From: Gloeobacter kilaueensis JS1
Lineage (GTDB): Bacteria; Cyanobacteriota; Cyanobacteriia; Gloeobacterales; Gloeobacteraceae
Assembly (NCBI RefSeq): GCF_000484535.1
Contig: NC_022600.1
Span: forward strand, 744,001 to 808,000
Length of the DNA: 64,000 bases
Reading direction: 5' to 3'
Shown here: positions 21,630 through 31,670 of the stretch, one piece after another
Layout of the letters: every line of letters begins with the position of its first letter
Numbering within the stretch: the stretch's first letter is position 1
Program-made: the position numbers and the translations under genes
The notes under the pieces: model-generated
The model's input: only the letters and a program-made list of their open reading frames with translations
What the model was told of the DNA's origin: nothing
Database searches by the model: none

Positions 21630-23000
21630 TCAGTTGCCGCCTACGACAATGTTGCGGATGCGCAGGCTGGGACCGCCGCAACCCACGGCCAGGCCGTCCT
21701 GGCCCCCTTTGCCGCAGCCGCCGGATTCGTCCCACTCAAAGTCGTCGCCGATCGCCTCGATATCGGCGAGGCTCTGAAAGACGTTGCCCGAGAGGGTGAC
21801 ATCGCGCACGGGTTCGGCGAGCTGGCCGTCTCGGATCATCCAGGCTTCACCGGCGCTGAAGGTGAACATCTCGCCGTTGGTCATGCCGCCCAACCAGTTA
21901 CGGGCGTAGACGCCTTCTTTGATATCGAGGGGCAGGTCGGCGAGCGGTACATCGCCGCGATCGATCCAGGTGTTGGTCATCCGGACAATCGGCGCGTAGT
22001 TGTAATCGAGGCAGCGGGCGTTGCCGGTAGGCGCTTCTTCGAGCTTGCCGGCGGTCTCGCGCGAGTGCAGCCGCCCCACCAGTTCGCCCTCGCGAATCAA
22101 GGCGGTGGTGGTGGCAGGTACGCCTTCGTCGTCGTAGAGATAGCTGCCCCGGTGCCCCCCGATCGCCGCCCCGTCATAAATATTGAGGGAGGGTGGACCG
22201 AAGCGCCGCCCGAGGCTCATCACTTCGATGAGATCCGGGTTTTCGTAGACCATGTCGGCCTCGGAGAGGTGGCCGAAGGCTTCGTGGACGAAGAGCCCGG
22301 TGAGGATCGGGTCGATGACGACGGTGTAGAGGCCGCCTCTCACCGGCGGCAGGGCAAGGGCGGCTACGGCGCGCGAGGCGGCGGAGCGCACCTTATCGTC
22401 CAGTCCCAGCAGATCCTCGAAGCCCCGGCGCGAACCGCCCGTCTCCCGCCCGGTCTGGACGGTGCTCCCGTCGCGGGCGGTGGCCGCAAAGCGCATCTCG
22501 AGGTCGATCCACTCCTGTTCTAAGAGGGTGCCCTCGGAGGTGACGATGAGCACTTTTTGGTAGCTGTCGCTGTAGTGGACGCTGGTGGTCGCCACCTGGG
22601 GCGAGTAGGCGGTGAGGATCTGGTTGTAGTGATCGCAGAGGGCTTTTTTTTCGGCCAGCGGCACGCTGCGCGGGTCGCGGCCACCCAGTTGCAGGGCAAC
22701 AGAGCGGCGCACCGGTTCGATGGGGGCAAGCTGGGTCTGTTCGCTGCCGGTGAGGCGGGCCGCTGTCACCGCCTCGGCCAGGCGCGCTTCGAGATCTTGC
22801 AGGCGATTGAAACTGGCAAAGCCCCAACCGCCCTTATAACAGGCCCGCACATGGCCGCCTACCGCCAGCGCCTCGCTCAGCGTCTCGACGAGGGGGCCGC
22901 GCAGGCTGATGTCGGTGCTCTGGGCCTGCTCAAGGCGAATTGCCAGAAAATCGACCTTCGGGCGGTAGGTGCGAATCAGCTCTTCGAGGCGCTCTTGCAT
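21630..23000 (-). CDS. tldD: TldD metalloprotease
   Basis: Protein of 456 residues from the ATG at 23000 (an in-frame start at 23117 adds an unlikely Trp/Arg-rich leader). The metal site HEAFGHLSEADMV lies in GLFVHEAFGH near residue 260, and the C-terminal TldD half includes TNTWIDRGD and GGMTNGEMFTFS. TldD works with TldE/PmbA to degrade unfolded peptides and mature peptide modifiers. The pmbA partner is not in this window. Confidence 0.9.
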   Translation of the reverse strand: MQERLEELIRTYRPKVDFLAIRLEQAQSTDISLRGPLVETLSEALAVGGHVRACYKGGWGFASFNRLQDLEARLAEAVTAARLTGSEQTQLAPIEPVRRSVALQLGGRDPRSVPLAEKKALCDHYNQILTAYSPQVATTSVHYSDSYQKVLIVTSEGTLLEQEWIDLEMRFAATARDGSTVQTGRETGGSRRGFEDLLGLDDKVRSAASRAVAALALPPVRGGLYTVVIDPILTGLFVHEAFGHLSEADMVYENPDLIEVMSLGRRFGPPSLNIYDGAAIGGHRGSYLYDDEGVPATTTALIREGELVGRLHSRETAGKLEEAPTGNARCLDYNYAPIVRMTNTWIDRGDVPLADLPLDIKEGVYARNWLGGMTNGEMFTFSAGEAWMIRDGQLAEPVRDVTLSGNVFQSLADIEAIGDDFEWDESGGCGKGGQDGLAVGCGGPSLRIRNIVVGGN

Positions 23001-23007
23001 GGCACAG

Positions 23008-23322
23008 TCACAAATTGGTAACGCTCGGCGGCCCGACCGGATCGGGCCGCTTTCCAGTATGGCGGTATTCGACCACCAGATCGAACAGGACCGCCTCGGC
23101 TGCCAGCACAGCCGCAACTGGCCGCTCGTCCGCCGGAAAAAACCAGACCAGTTGCCCGCCCAGCGCCTCCACCCGCTCTAAAAGACCGCCCACCCCCCGA
23201 CAGATAAGGGCAATGCGCTCACCCTGGCTCGCCCGCAGATAGGCGAGGGCCGGCAGCGGAAAGAGGCTGTCCGCCGAGTGGACCATCGGCGGCTCAGAAG
23301 CGTTCACGGCTGTTACTGGCAT
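23008..23322 (-). CDS. Hypothetical protein (104 aa)
   Basis: Protein of 104 residues ending 8 bp before tldD starts, so probably co-transcribed. It has an alpha/beta look (GERIALICRGVGGLLERVEALGGQLVWFFPADERP) with no motif I recognise, no signal peptide and no membrane span. Codon use is like its neighbours. An alternative Met at 23286 would shorten it to 92 residues. Confidence 0.55.
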   Translation of the reverse strand: MPVTAVNASEPPMVHSADSLFPLPALAYLRASQGERIALICRGVGGLLERVEALGGQLVWFFPADERPVAAVLAAEAVLFDLVVEYRHTGKRPDPVGPPSVTNL

Positions 23323-23373
23323 ATTGAGGACATTTGTTCATTTAATGCCTCGATTGTAGCACCGCTCGGCGGC

Positions 23374-24096
23374 TTAGAAGCTCAGGCGATTGAGCAGGCG
23401 GGCGATGACGCGCGGCGGCAGGCCCAGGCGATCGCGCAGGTCGGCGAGGTTTTTGTACTCGCCATTTTGTTCGCGCTCGCACACGATCCGCACCGCGAGG
23501 GTGGAGTCGATGCCCTCCATCTGTTCGAGTTGGACGACGCTCGCCTCGTTGGCGTCGAGGATGGCAGGCAGGGGCAGAGGGGGCTCGTAGTAGCAAAACA
23601 TCAACAGTGGTTCCAGGCGGTAGACCTTGGCCGAGGACAATTCGGCGCGGTCGATGAGCTCGTCCGCCGACAGAAACGGCCCACCGTTGCGGCGCGCCTC
23701 GATGATCCGACGCGCTTCGATAATCGACATGCCAGGCAAGCGCAGCAGATCATCGACGCTGCAGCGGTTGATATCGACGCCCATACCCAACTCCTTTGCC
23801 AGTAGCGCGTCCTGCTCGGAGCGCAGGCGCTGCCGGGGATCGCCCATCATCAGCAAGCGGTTGCGGTACTCGGCCTGTACCTGAAAGGTGTGGGCGACGA
23901 CGACCGCCCAGACGGACCAGAACAAAAACCACTCCCCAAGGGCGGCACCGGCGGCAAGCCCGAGGCAGCTCAAGACGGCATAAAGGATGCTCCAGCGCAC
24001 CCAGTCCGCCTTACGGGTTTGTTGACCGGCAAGAAACAATCCCAACCAGCTGAGGGCGGGGATCGCTGTCAACCACTTCCAGCTGCGCGCCTCCAC
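23374..24096 (-). CDS. Helix-hairpin-helix membrane protein (ComEA-like domain)
   Basis: Protein of 240 residues. The N-terminal half has two to three hydrophobic segments (residues 8-25 and 35-72). The C-terminal half has two helix-hairpin-helix units: DINRCSVDDLLRLPGMSIIEARRIIEAR (residues 109-136, split as two hairpins) and NEASVVQLEQMEGIDSTLAVRI near 188. The HhH pair resembles ComEA/T2SK DNA-binding domains, but full competence identity is not shown. It may bind DNA or another partner at the membrane. Confidence 0.7.
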   Translation of the reverse strand: MEARSWKWLTAIPALSWLGLFLAGQQTRKADWVRWSILYAVLSCLGLAAGAALGEWFLFWSVWAVVVAHTFQVQAEYRNRLLMMGDPRQRLRSEQDALLAKELGMGVDINRCSVDDLLRLPGMSIIEARRIIEARRNGGPFLSADELIDRAELSSAKVYRLEPLLMFCYYEPPLPLPAILDANEASVVQLEQMEGIDSTLAVRIVCEREQNGEYKNLADLRDRLGLPPRVIARLLNRLSF

Positions 24097-24111
24097 AGGT
24101 GTTCTCCCGCC

Positions 24112-24459
24112 TCAACCGATGCGCTCGATCAGCTTGCGGCGCTTTTCCTCGAATTCTTCGTCGCTAATCAGCCCTTCCTGGCGCAGGGCTTCGAGGCGGC
24201 GCAGCGTGTCGATCGGATCGCCTAAGAATTTGGGCTGCTCGTAGGCCAGTTGCGGGTTGAATTTTTTGCCAAATTCGGCGTCGCTCTGGAACAGATAAAT
24301 CAGCCCTTCGGCGAAGGCGATTAGACCCGGCAGTCCCGTCCAGAAAAACAGCATATAAAAGACACCGGCGACCGGTCGGCCCAGGTAGAACTTGTGCGCA
24401 CCCAGCGAACCGAGCAGCATGGCGAGTATGGCTGCTGTCTGACGGTTTTTCTCACTCAT
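24112..24459 (-). CDS. TM2 plus SHOCT domain protein
   Basis: Protein of 115 residues. The TM2 domain has two membrane spans around a GAHKFYLGRP turn (residues 10-60), and a SHOCT-type helix pair LRRLEALRQEGLISDEEFEEKRRKLI closes the chain. This combination is widespread and of unknown function. Same strand as the HhH gene with a 15-bp gap, so likely one transcript. Confidence 0.8.
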   Translation of the reverse strand: MSEKNRQTAAILAMLLGSLGAHKFYLGRPVAGVFYMLFFWTGLPGLIAFAEGLIYLFQSDAEFGKKFNPQLAYEQPKFLGDPIDTLRRLEALRQEGLISDEEFEEKRRKLIERIG

Positions 24460-24605
24460 CGATCACGCACCTGTTGACTGACATGCCGCTCCTCCATCTT
24501 AGTCGTCCTCGCCCCGGCTGGTGGAGTTGCCGTTGATCCCCGGCCTGCCGCTCGCTGAATCGACCATTTGTTAGACTCTAACGAGTACAAAAGATAGAGA
24601 AGAAC

Positions 24606-26747
24606 ATGATCGAGTACAGAAAGTCTGTCACAGTCCATGGACGCGAGATCGGGTTAAGTACAGGCGTCCTGGCACAGCTGGCAGGCGGATCGGTATTGGT
24701 GCAGTCGGGAGAGACTGCCGTTTTAGTAACTGCGACGATGGCCCGCCAACCGCGCGAGGGAATCGACTTTTTTCCTTTGCTGGTTGACTACGAGGAGCGC
24801 CTCTACGCCGCCGGTCGCATTCCCGGTAGTTTTGTCCGCCGCGAAGGCCGCCCGCCCGAAAAGGCAATCCTGGCAGCCCGCCTCATCGACCGCCCGCTGC
24901 GGCCACTGTTTCCCAAAGGTTTTATCAACGACGTGCAGATCGTGGCGACTGTTCTCGCCCTCGATATGAACGTTCCGCCGGACATTCTGGCGATTCTCGG
25001 AGCCTCCAGCGCGACGATGCTCGCGGGAATTCCCTTCGATGGGCCGGTAGCAGCGACCCGCGTCGGCCTTATCGGCGACGATTTCATCATCAATCCCACC
25101 TACAAGGAGATCGAAGACGGGGATCTCGATCTGGTGGTGGCCGGCACCAAAAACGGAATCATGATGGTCGAGGCGGGAGCGAACGGCCTTTCCGAAGAAG
25201 ACATCCTCGATGCGATCGACTTTGGCTACGAGGCGGTGCAGGCGATGCTCACCGCCCAGGAAGAGTTCATCAAAGAACTAAAAGTCGAACCGCTCGCATT
25301 TACGCCCCCCGCCAACGACCCGGTGCTCGTCTCCTTCGTCGAGCAGAAGGTAGCTGACCCGGTGGCAGAAATTCTCCACAGTTTTGATCTGAGCAAAGAC
25401 GAGCGCGACAAACGGCTCGATGGGATCGAGGCAGAGCTGAAAGCAACTTTTGAGACCCTGGGCGAGGACGATCCACTCCGCGAGAAGCTGGCGGCCAATC
25501 CCAACAAACTCGGGGCGCTTTTTAAGTCAGCCACCAAAAAACTGATGCGCAGGCAGATCCTCGACGAGGGCAAGCGCGTCGATGGCCGCGCCTTGGGCGA
25601 GGTGCGCCCGGTAAGTAGTGCCGTGCGCGTCATCCCGCGCGTCCACGGCTGCGGACTGTTTACGCGGGGGACGACCCAGGTGCTCTCGGTGGTCACTTTG
25701 GGCACCGGCTCCGACGCTCAAGAACTCGACGACCTGCACCCGGACGAGTCCAAGCGCTACATGCACCACTACAACTTTCCCGGCTTCTCGGTGGGCGAGG
25801 TCAAGCCCCTGCGCGGGGTGGGTCGGCGCGAGGTAGGCCACGGAGCCCTGGCGGAGCGGGCGATCGTGCCGGTGCTGCCGGAGTACGAAGCTTTCCCCTA
25901 CGTGATCCGCGTCGTCTCCGAGGTGCTCTCCTCCAACGGCTCGACCTCGATGGGTTCGGTCTGCGGCTCGACTCTAGCGCTGATGGACGCGGGGGTGCCC
26001 CTGCGCGAACCGGTCTCCGGGGTGGCGATGGGACTTATCAAAGAAGGCGACGAGGTGCGCATCCTCACCGACATCCAGGGCATCGAAGATTTTCTGGGCG
26101 ACATGGACTTCAAGGTGGCCGGTACCCGCGACGGGATCACAGCCCTGCAGATGGACATCAAGATCCAGGGGATTACCCTTTCCATCATGGAATCGGCGCT
26201 GCAGCAGGCCAAAGCCGGGCGGCTGCATATTCTTGAGAAGATGCTCATCGCCATCGACAAGCCCAGAGCGGAGCTGTCGCCCTACGCTCCGAGACTGCTG
26301 ACCCTCAAGATTCCGGTCGATATGATTGGCCTGGTCATTGGTCCCGGCGGCAAGACGATCAAACGGATCGTAGAAGAGACCGGCGCAAAGGTCGATATCG
26401 AGGACGACGGCACGGTGATCGTCTCCTCGGTAGATGGAGCCAAAGCCCTCGCCGCCCGCCAGATCATCGAAGGGATGACCCGCACCGTCGAGGTGGACAA
26501 AGTCTACCTGGGCACCGTTACCCGGATCATTCCCAACCTCGGTGCCTTCGTCGAGGTTCTACCCGGCAAAGAAGGGCTGGTGCATATTTCGCAGCTGGCC
26601 GAGCACCGGGTGCGCAAGGTCGAGGACGAACTGAACGTCGGCGACGAAGTGGTGGTCAAAGTCAAGGACATCGACCAGAAAGGCCGGATCAACCTCACCC
26701 GCCGGGGTATCCACCCGAGCGAGGTGGAGGCAGCGCGGGGCCAGTAG
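24606..26747 (+). CDS. pnp: Polyribonucleotide nucleotidyltransferase (PNPase)
   Basis: 3'-5' phosphorolytic exoribonuclease, full length at 713 residues. Two RNase PH domains (about 1-215 and 320-545) flank an alpha-helical linker. [15 protein letters not shown] marks the second, and the catalytic acidic segment [16 protein letters not shown] is near 495. A KH domain ([22 protein letters not shown], about 575) and an S1 domain ([29 protein letters not shown], about 640) close the chain. Its last 53 bp overlap the end of the convergent gene. Confidence 0.97.
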   Translation: MIEYRKSVTVHGREIGLSTGVLAQLAGGSVLVQSGETAVLVTATMARQPREGIDFFPLLVDYEERLYAAGRIPGSFVRREGRPPEKAILAARLIDRPLRPLFPKGFINDVQIVATVLALDMNVPPDILAILGASSATMLAGIPFDGPVAATRVGLIGDDFIINPTYKEIEDGDLDLVVAGTKNGIMMVEAGANGLSEEDILDAIDFGYEAVQAMLTAQEEFIKELKVEPLAFTPPANDPVLVSFVEQKVADPVAEILHSFDLSKDERDKRLDGIEAELKATFETLGEDDPLREKLAANPNKLGALFKSATKKLMRRQILDEGKRVDGRALGEVRPVSSAVRVIPRVHGCGLFTRGTTQVLSVVTLGTGSDAQELDDLHPDESKRYMHHYNFPGFSVGEVKPLRGVGRREVGHGALAERAIVPVLPEYEAFPYVIRVVSEVLSSNGSTSMGSVCGSTLALMDAGVPLREPVSGVAMGLIKEGDEVRILTDIQGIEDFLGDMDFKVAGTRDGITALQMDIKIQGITLSIMESALQQAKAGRLHILEKMLIAIDKPRAELSPYAPRLLTLKIPVDMIGLVIGPGGKTIKRIVEETGAKVDIEDDGTVIVSSVDGAKALAARQIIEGMTRTVEVDKVYLGTVTRIIPNLGAFVEVLPGKEGLVHISQLAEHRVRKVEDELNVGDEVVVKVKDIDQKGRINLTRRGIHPSEVEAARGQ

Positions 26748-27267
26748 CCGGGTGGTGTTCTAACAGGCCATCCGGCCCCATCTGGCGCACGGTGCGCCCG
26801 GCTCGCCGCCGGGTCCTTGCGGCCATCGGAACGATGCCGGTGCGCCGCTGGGCCTCCCCGAGCGTGAGGGGCAACACCGCCTCGATGCTGTAGACCCCCG
26901 GCTGGCCGGTGACGATCTTTGTCGGGCAGTGCAGGTGGCGGTCGTAGCCCCGCAGCATACTGAGCAGCATCTCCCGGCGCGGCATTCGATCAAAATCGGC
27001 GTCGAGGCGGCAGATCACAGCAAAACCGACGATGGCCGCGAGCCTCGGGATCCCGAGGCTCGCGGCCTCCGCGCCGCCCACGTAGGCTTCGCCCAGAGGC
27101 GTGTTGGGCGCTTCCATCAAAATATGGGTGACATCGTGGCGCTCGATATGAAAGCGAATCGCCCAATCGACCGGCGCGACGCCGGTGAGGGGAATGGCGT
27201 TATCTGGCCTGTCGAAGCCATGCTCGGCAAAACGTCGCCGCAACAGTTCGCCAACCGTCAGATTCAT
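26695..27267 (-). CDS. Hypothetical protein overlapping the pnp 3' end
   Basis: Protein of 190 residues, unknown family. The first 140 residues look like a folded protein ([35 protein letters not shown]). The last 45 are Arg/Pro/Gly-rich and partly antisense to pnp, so the natural stop may have been lost by a small frameshift. No motif is recognised. The strand is opposite to pnp, and the stop lies inside it. Confidence 0.5.
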   Translation of the reverse strand: MNLTVGELLRRRFAEHGFDRPDNAIPLTGVAPVDWAIRFHIERHDVTHILMEAPNTPLGEAYVGGAEAASLGIPRLAAIVGFAVICRLDADFDRMPRREMLLSMLRGYDRHLHCPTKIVTGQPGVYSIEAVLPLTLGEAQRRTGIVPMAARTRRRAGRTVRQMGPDGLLEHHPATGPALPPPRSGGYPGG

Positions 27268-27342
27268 AGCCCTGTCGCTGAAGGTTTTTTTCTAACCTAG
27301 CGCAACGAGCTTACATTAGACAGCAAGGCAAGCGAGGAGAGC

Positions 27343-28023
27343 GTGATCGCCTGGTGGTGGCAGTCTGTCTGGATCGGCCTGTACGTGGGCGGCGTGCTGG
27401 CGATTGCCCAGTGGCTTGCCAATCACCGCACCGCCAACGAGTACACCCGCAAGTTCGTCCACATCGCCACCGGCAACATCATCCTGCTTGCCTGGATGCT
27501 CCAGGTCACCCGCCCGGTAGCCCTCGGCTTTGGTTTGCTTTTTTGTGCGGTGACGCTGCTTTCTTATCGCTATCGGTTCTTAGGGAGCCTGAGCGGTGTC
27601 AACCGCCGCAGCTTCGGTACATTTTTTTATGCCCTCAGCATCAGCCTGCTGGTAGCCTGCTTCTGGTACCCTGACCGGAAGATCGTCGCCGTGCTGGGCA
27701 TTCTGGTGATGACCTGGGGGGATGCGCTGGCGGCGCTGGTGGGCCAGAGCCTTGGCCGACGCACCTACAAGGTGCTGGGAGTTCGCAAAACCCTCGAAGG
27801 TTCGCTCACGATGGCTGCCGTCAGCTTTGTCGTTGCGCTGCTGCTGGTGGGCATAACCTGCGGCTGGGGAGGGTCAACTATTTTTGGTGCCGGCACTATC
27901 GCCGTCGTCGCGGCGGCCTTAGAAGTGATTTCGGTGGGCGGCGTCGATAATCTGACAGTCCCCGTCGGTAGCGCTATCCTGGCGAATATCCTCCTTTATG
28001 AATGTTTGTTGCCGGGACGCTGA
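27343..28023 (+). CDS. Phytol/polyprenol kinase family membrane protein (VTE5-like)
   Basis: Protein of 226 residues with GTG start preceded by GAGGAGA. Six or so hydrophobic spans and the family phrases NEYTRKFVHIATGNIILL near residue 30, a GDALAALVGQSLGRRTYKVLG loop near 125, and KTLEGSLTMA near 150 match the CTP-dependent phytol/dolichol kinase superfamily. In phototrophs such enzymes salvage phytol released from chlorophyll for tocopherol synthesis. Substrate choice is inferred. Confidence 0.82.
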   Translation: MIAWWWQSVWIGLYVGGVLAIAQWLANHRTANEYTRKFVHIATGNIILLAWMLQVTRPVALGFGLLFCAVTLLSYRYRFLGSLSGVNRRSFGTFFYALSISLLVACFWYPDRKIVAVLGILVMTWGDALAALVGQSLGRRTYKVLGVRKTLEGSLTMAAVSFVVALLLVGITCGWGGSTIFGAGTIAVVAAALEVISVGGVDNLTVPVGSAILANILLYECLLPGR

Positions 28024-28095
28024 TGCAGAGAGAACATTTTTTACGTAGAATACGCTTTAGCTTCAAAAATAGATGTCACTGACGGGCCTACTTTC

Positions 28096-28815
28096 GTGAA
28101 CCGAACCGACGAATCAACAGCCGCAGGCGCACCGGCCCTGGACTACCGCTCCGAAACCTACCGGGATGCCTATTCCCGGATCAACGCGATCGTGCTGGAG
28201 GGTGAGCGCGAAGCCTGCGCCAACTACCTGGCACTGGCTGAGTTGCTGCCGGACCACGCCGATGCCCTCAAAAAATTGTCGGCCATGGAAAACCGGCACT
28301 TCAAAGGCTTTCAATCCTGTGCCCGCAATCTGGAGGTGACGCCCGACGACGAGTTCGCCCGGCGCTACTTCGCTGGGCTCGACGCCAACTTTCAAAGGGC
28401 CGCCGCCAGCGGCGACATCGCTGCCTGCATGGTGATCCAGGCTCTGATCATCGAGTGCTTTGCGATCGCTGCCTACAACATCTACATTCCGGTGGCCGAC
28501 CCCTTCGCCCGGCGCGTCACCGAAGGCGTCGTCAAAGACGAGTACACCCACCTCAATTTTGGCCAGCAGTGGCTCAAAGACCACTTCGAGGCGGTGCGCC
28601 CTGGGATCGAGCAGGCGAACGCCCAGAATCTGCCCATCGTCTGGCGGATGTTGGGGGAAGTCGAAGACGATGCAGCGACGCTGCAGATGGACAAAGAAGC
28701 GATCGTCGAAGACTTTTTGATTCAGTACGGCGAAGCCCTCTCAGACATCGGCTTTACCACCCGCGATGTGATGAAGATGTCGGCTCGCGGCCTGGCTGCC
28801 GCCCCCCGCGCCTAA
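28096..28815 (+). CDS. ado: Aldehyde-deformylating oxygenase (alkane synthase)
   Basis: Ferritin-like di-iron enzyme of 239 residues, GTG start. Iron ligands are visible in the helices as [10 protein letters not shown] (near 36), [10 protein letters not shown] (ExxH), [12 protein letters not shown] and [13 protein letters not shown] (ExxH). It cleaves C1 from fatty aldehydes to give alkanes plus formate. The aar gene starts 7 bp downstream, the standard cyanobacterial order. The product alkanes act in membranes. Confidence 0.95.
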   Translation: MNRTDESTAAGAPALDYRSETYRDAYSRINAIVLEGEREACANYLALAELLPDHADALKKLSAMENRHFKGFQSCARNLEVTPDDEFARRYFAGLDANFQRAAASGDIAACMVIQALIIECFAIAAYNIYIPVADPFARRVTEGVVKDEYTHLNFGQQWLKDHFEAVRPGIEQANAQNLPIVWRMLGEVEDDAATLQMDKEAIVEDFLIQYGEALSDIGFTTRDVMKMSARGLAAAPRA

Positions 28816-28821
28816 ATAAAC

Positions 28822-29874
28822 ATGTTTGGTCTGATCGGACACCTCACCAACCTCAGCCACGCCCAGCGGGTCGCCCGCGATCTGGGCTACGACGAATACG
28901 CCTGCCAGGATCTGGAGTTCTGGTGTATGGCCCCGCCCCAGGCGGTCGATGAAATCACGATCACCAGCGTTACCGGCCAGGTGATCCATGGCCAGTACGT
29001 CGAGTCGTGCTTTTTGCCGGAGATGCTTGCCCAGGGCAAGTTCAAGACCGCGATGCGCAAGGTGCTCAACGCCATGGCCCTTGTGCAAAAGCGCGGCATC
29101 GACATCACCGCTCTGGGTGGTTTCTCATCGATTATCTTCGAGAACTTCAGCCTCGAAAAATTGCTCAACGTCCGCGACATCACCCTCGATATTCGCCGCT
29201 TTACTACCGGCAACACCCACACCGCCTACATCCTCAGCCAGCAGGTCGAGCAGGGAGCGGCCCGCTACGGCATCGACCTGCACAGGGCGACTGTCGCCGT
29301 AGTTGGAGCCACCGGCGACATCGGCAGCGGCGTCTGCCGCTGGCTGACCCGCCACAGCGGCCCAAAAGAATTGCTCCTGGTCGCCCGCGACTACGAAAGG
29401 CTCGAACGACTGCAGCAGGAGTTGGGTTCCGGCACAATCCTGCCGGTCGAGGAAGCTCTATCTAGAGCCGATATCGTCGTCTGGGTCGCCTCGCTCAACC
29501 AGGGCATGGCCATCGACCCGGCGACCCTGCGTACCCCCTGCCTGCTCATCGACGGCGGCTATCCCAAGAACATGGCCGGTGCCCTGCAGCGCCCCGGCGT
29601 CTACGTCCTCGACGGCGGCATGGTCGAGCACTCCCTCGACATCGACTGGAAGATCATGTCCTTTTTGAACGTGCCCAACCCGGCCCGCCAGTTCTTTGCC
29701 TGCTTCGCCGAGTCGATGCTGCTCGAATTTGAGGGGCTACACTTTAACTTTTCCTGGGGCCGCAACTACATCACGGTCGAGAAGATGGAGCAGATTGGCT
29801 CCCTCTCCCGCAAGCACGGCTTTCGCCCCCTCCTCGAAATCAGCGGTGCCGGCAGCGAGCCTGTCATCCAATAA
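28822..29874 (+). CDS. aar: Long-chain acyl-ACP reductase
   Basis: Protein of 350 residues (complete). It reduces fatty acyl-ACP to the aldehyde used by the upstream enzyme. An NADPH-binding Rossmann motif [14 protein letters not shown] lies near residue 165, and a candidate catalytic Cys is in [13 protein letters not shown] near 292. Operon with ado (7 bp gap). A rho-independent terminator follows 26 bp after the stop. Confidence 0.95.
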   Translation: MFGLIGHLTNLSHAQRVARDLGYDEYACQDLEFWCMAPPQAVDEITITSVTGQVIHGQYVESCFLPEMLAQGKFKTAMRKVLNAMALVQKRGIDITALGGFSSIIFENFSLEKLLNVRDITLDIRRFTTGNTHTAYILSQQVEQGAARYGIDLHRATVAVVGATGDIGSGVCRWLTRHSGPKELLLVARDYERLERLQQELGSGTILPVEEALSRADIVVWVASLNQGMAIDPATLRTPCLLIDGGYPKNMAGALQRPGVYVLDGGMVEHSLDIDWKIMSFLNVPNPARQFFACFAESMLLEFEGLHFNFSWGRNYITVEKMEQIGSLSRKHGFRPLLEISGAGSEPVIQ

Positions 29875-29899
29875 GCGGGGCTTATCTTAAAAATAAGAC

Positions 29900-29934
29900 A
29901 TAAGAAAGAGGGGCTGCGTCCCCTTTTTTCTTAT
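29900..29934 (+). terminator. Rho-independent terminator after aar
   Basis: Left arm ATAAGAAAGAGGGG (29900-29913), loop CTGCGT, right arm with CCCC then a T6 run and CTTAT (29920-29934). The GGGG/CCCC core plus A/T pairs extend the stem through the T tract, so it could act in both directions. It separates ado-aar from psbA. Confidence 0.75.
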
Positions 29935-29991
29935 CTTTGTTACATTGGTTAACAAATACAGTCCATCAACCTTTATCGGATTCATACAACC

Positions 29992-31074
29992 ATGACTGCA
30001 ACACTTGAGCGTCGTTCGACTCAGGGATTGTGGGAGCGCTTCGCCGACTGGGTCACCTCCACCAACAACCGCTTCTACGTCGGTTGGTTCGGCGTCTTGA
30101 TGATCCCCACCCTGCTTTCGGCTACCATCTGCTACATCGTCGCCTTCATCGCCGCCCCGCCGGTGGACATGGACGGCATCCGCGAGCCGATTTCCGGCTC
30201 CTTGCTTTACGGCAACAACATCATCACCGGCGCTGTCATTCCCAGCTCCAACGCTATCGGTCTTCACTTTTATCCGATTTGGGAAGCAGCCAGCATGGAT
30301 GAGTGGCTCTACAACGGCGGGCCTTACCAGCTTGTCGTCTTCCACTTTTTGATTGGGGTGTTTTGCTACCTGGGTCGGGAGTGGGAGTTATCGTATCGTC
30401 TGGGCTTGCGTCCCTGGATCTGCATTGCCTACAGTGCGCCTGTGGCGGCAGCGACGGCGGTGTTTTTGATTTACCCGATTGGTCAGGGCAGTTTCAGCGA
30501 TGGGATGCCGTTGGGTATCTCCGGCACGTTCAACTTCATGTTTGTCTTTCAGGCGGAGCACAACATTCTCAACCACCCCTTCCACATGCTGGGAGTGGCG
30601 GGAGTGTTCGGTGGTTCGCTTTTCAGTGCGATGCACGGTTCGTTGGTGACCAGCAGCCTGATTCGTGAGACTTCTTACGAGGAGTCGCAGAACTACGGTT
30701 ACAAGTTTGGTCAGGAAGAGGAGACGTACAACATCATTGCGGCCCACGGCTACTTTGGTCGTCTGATTTTCCAGTACGCGAGCTTCAACAACAGCCGTTC
30801 GTTGCACTTTTTCCTGGCGGCGTGGCCGGTTGTAGGGATCTGGTTCACGGCGCTGGGCATCAGCGTGATGGCGTTCAACCTGAACGGGTTCAACTTCAAT
30901 TCGAGCATCGTGGATTCGCAGGGCCGTGCGATTTACACGTGGGCGGACGTGGTGAACCGGGCGAACCTGGGAATGGAAGTGATGCACGAGAGGAATGCGC
31001 ACAATTTCCCGCTGGACCTGGCGTCGAGCGAGAGTGTGCCGGTGGCGGTGAGCACCGCTGACCTCAACGGCTAA
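29992..31074 (+). CDS. psbA: Photosystem II D1 protein
   Basis: Full-length D1 of 360 residues, the PSII reaction-centre subunit with five membrane helices that binds P680, Pheo, QB and the manganese cluster. Key residues by count are Y161 (TyrZ), D170, E189, H190, H198, H215, S264, H272, H332, E333, D342 and A344. Residue 130 is Glu, as in high-light D1 forms. The 16 residues after A344 are the CtpA-cleaved tail. Codon use shifts near base 30345: Val goes from GTC to GTG and Ala from GCC to GCG, which suggests a mosaic gene. A strong terminator follows. Confidence 0.98.
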   Translation: MTATLERRSTQGLWERFADWVTSTNNRFYVGWFGVLMIPTLLSATICYIVAFIAAPPVDMDGIREPISGSLLYGNNIITGAVIPSSNAIGLHFYPIWEAASMDEWLYNGGPYQLVVFHFLIGVFCYLGREWELSYRLGLRPWICIAYSAPVAAATAVFLIYPIGQGSFSDGMPLGISGTFNFMFVFQAEHNILNHPFHMLGVAGVFGGSLFSAMHGSLVTSSLIRETSYEESQNYGYKFGQEEETYNIIAAHGYFGRLIFQYASFNNSRSLHFFLAAWPVVGIWFTALGISVMAFNLNGFNFNSSIVDSQGRAIYTWADVVNRANLGMEVMHERNAHNFPLDLASSESVPVAVSTADLNG

Positions 31075-31096
31075 GCGCAACCGATCTTGCGAAGAA

Positions 31097-31121
31097 GGGC
31101 TCCCTCTGGGAGCCCTTTTTT
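31097..31121 (+). terminator. Rho-independent terminator of psbA
   Basis: Perfect 8-bp stem GGGCTCCC / GGGAGCCC (31097-31104 and 31108-31115), 3-nt loop TCT, then T6. Typical strong intrinsic terminator 23 bp after the psbA stop. Confidence 0.9.
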
Positions 31122-31181
31122 GTGTGAGAATCTGCTCGGCTCCTAAAAAAGGCCACTTACCGAGCTACAGGAAGGTTCAGT

Positions 31182-31670
31182 ATGAGGAAGTTGGTGAAGT
31201 TCATGCTGGCAGTGCTACTCATCTTCGGATGGAACGCTGCTGCCTTTGCAGAAACCTATACCTATCAGCTTGCCAAAGTCCAGTTTACCGTCCCCAATGA
31301 CTTCAAAAAATCCCAGAGTGGTGACGCTCTGACGATCGCAACCCCCGATCGAGGACTGTCGATGGTTTTCGACTCGGTGGCCGGTGAGGATCTAGCAACA
31401 GCGGTCAAGGTGCTCAATGAGCGGGCTGCCCAGATGGTCGGCAACCTCAAGTTCAAGAATCCGCCCAGAAATGTGACGATCAACGGGCTTGCCGGACAGA
31501 CGCTCACCGGCACGGGAGTGCTCAAAAATATCCCGGTCGTCGTCAACTATACAGCTCTCAAGACCCCTGCCGGTCGTGTGCTGCTCGTCATCAGCCTGGT
31601 CAACGCCAAAGCAGCGGAGACAGAAGCGCCGGTGCTCAAGAAAATTCTCTCCAGCATCAAAGCGGCTTAA
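31182..31670 (+). CDS. Exported hypothetical protein
   Basis: Protein of 162 residues with signal peptide MRKLVKFMLAVLLIFGWNAAAFA. The mature part opens ETYTYQLAKVQFTVPNDFKKSQ and is a compact alpha/beta protein without cysteines or recognisable motif (ASN-rich turns, KKILSSIKAA end). The stop overlaps the convergent FGGY kinase stop by 4 bp. Periplasmic location is inferred. Confidence 0.7.
   Translation: MRKLVKFMLAVLLIFGWNAAAFAETYTYQLAKVQFTVPNDFKKSQSGDALTIATPDRGLSMVFDSVAGEDLATAVKVLNERAAQMVGNLKFKNPPRNVTINGLAGQTLTGTGVLKNIPVVVNYTALKTPAGRVLLVISLVNAKAAETEAPVLKKILSSIKAA

Noticed and set aside
29937-29962. psbA promoter TTGTTA and TACAGT
   Set aside because: Spacing is only 14 bp, so it is not a convincing -35/-10 pair.
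30388-31080. 230-residue minus-strand frame opposite psbA
   Set aside because: Arises from biased codons on the D1 coding strand; no motif.
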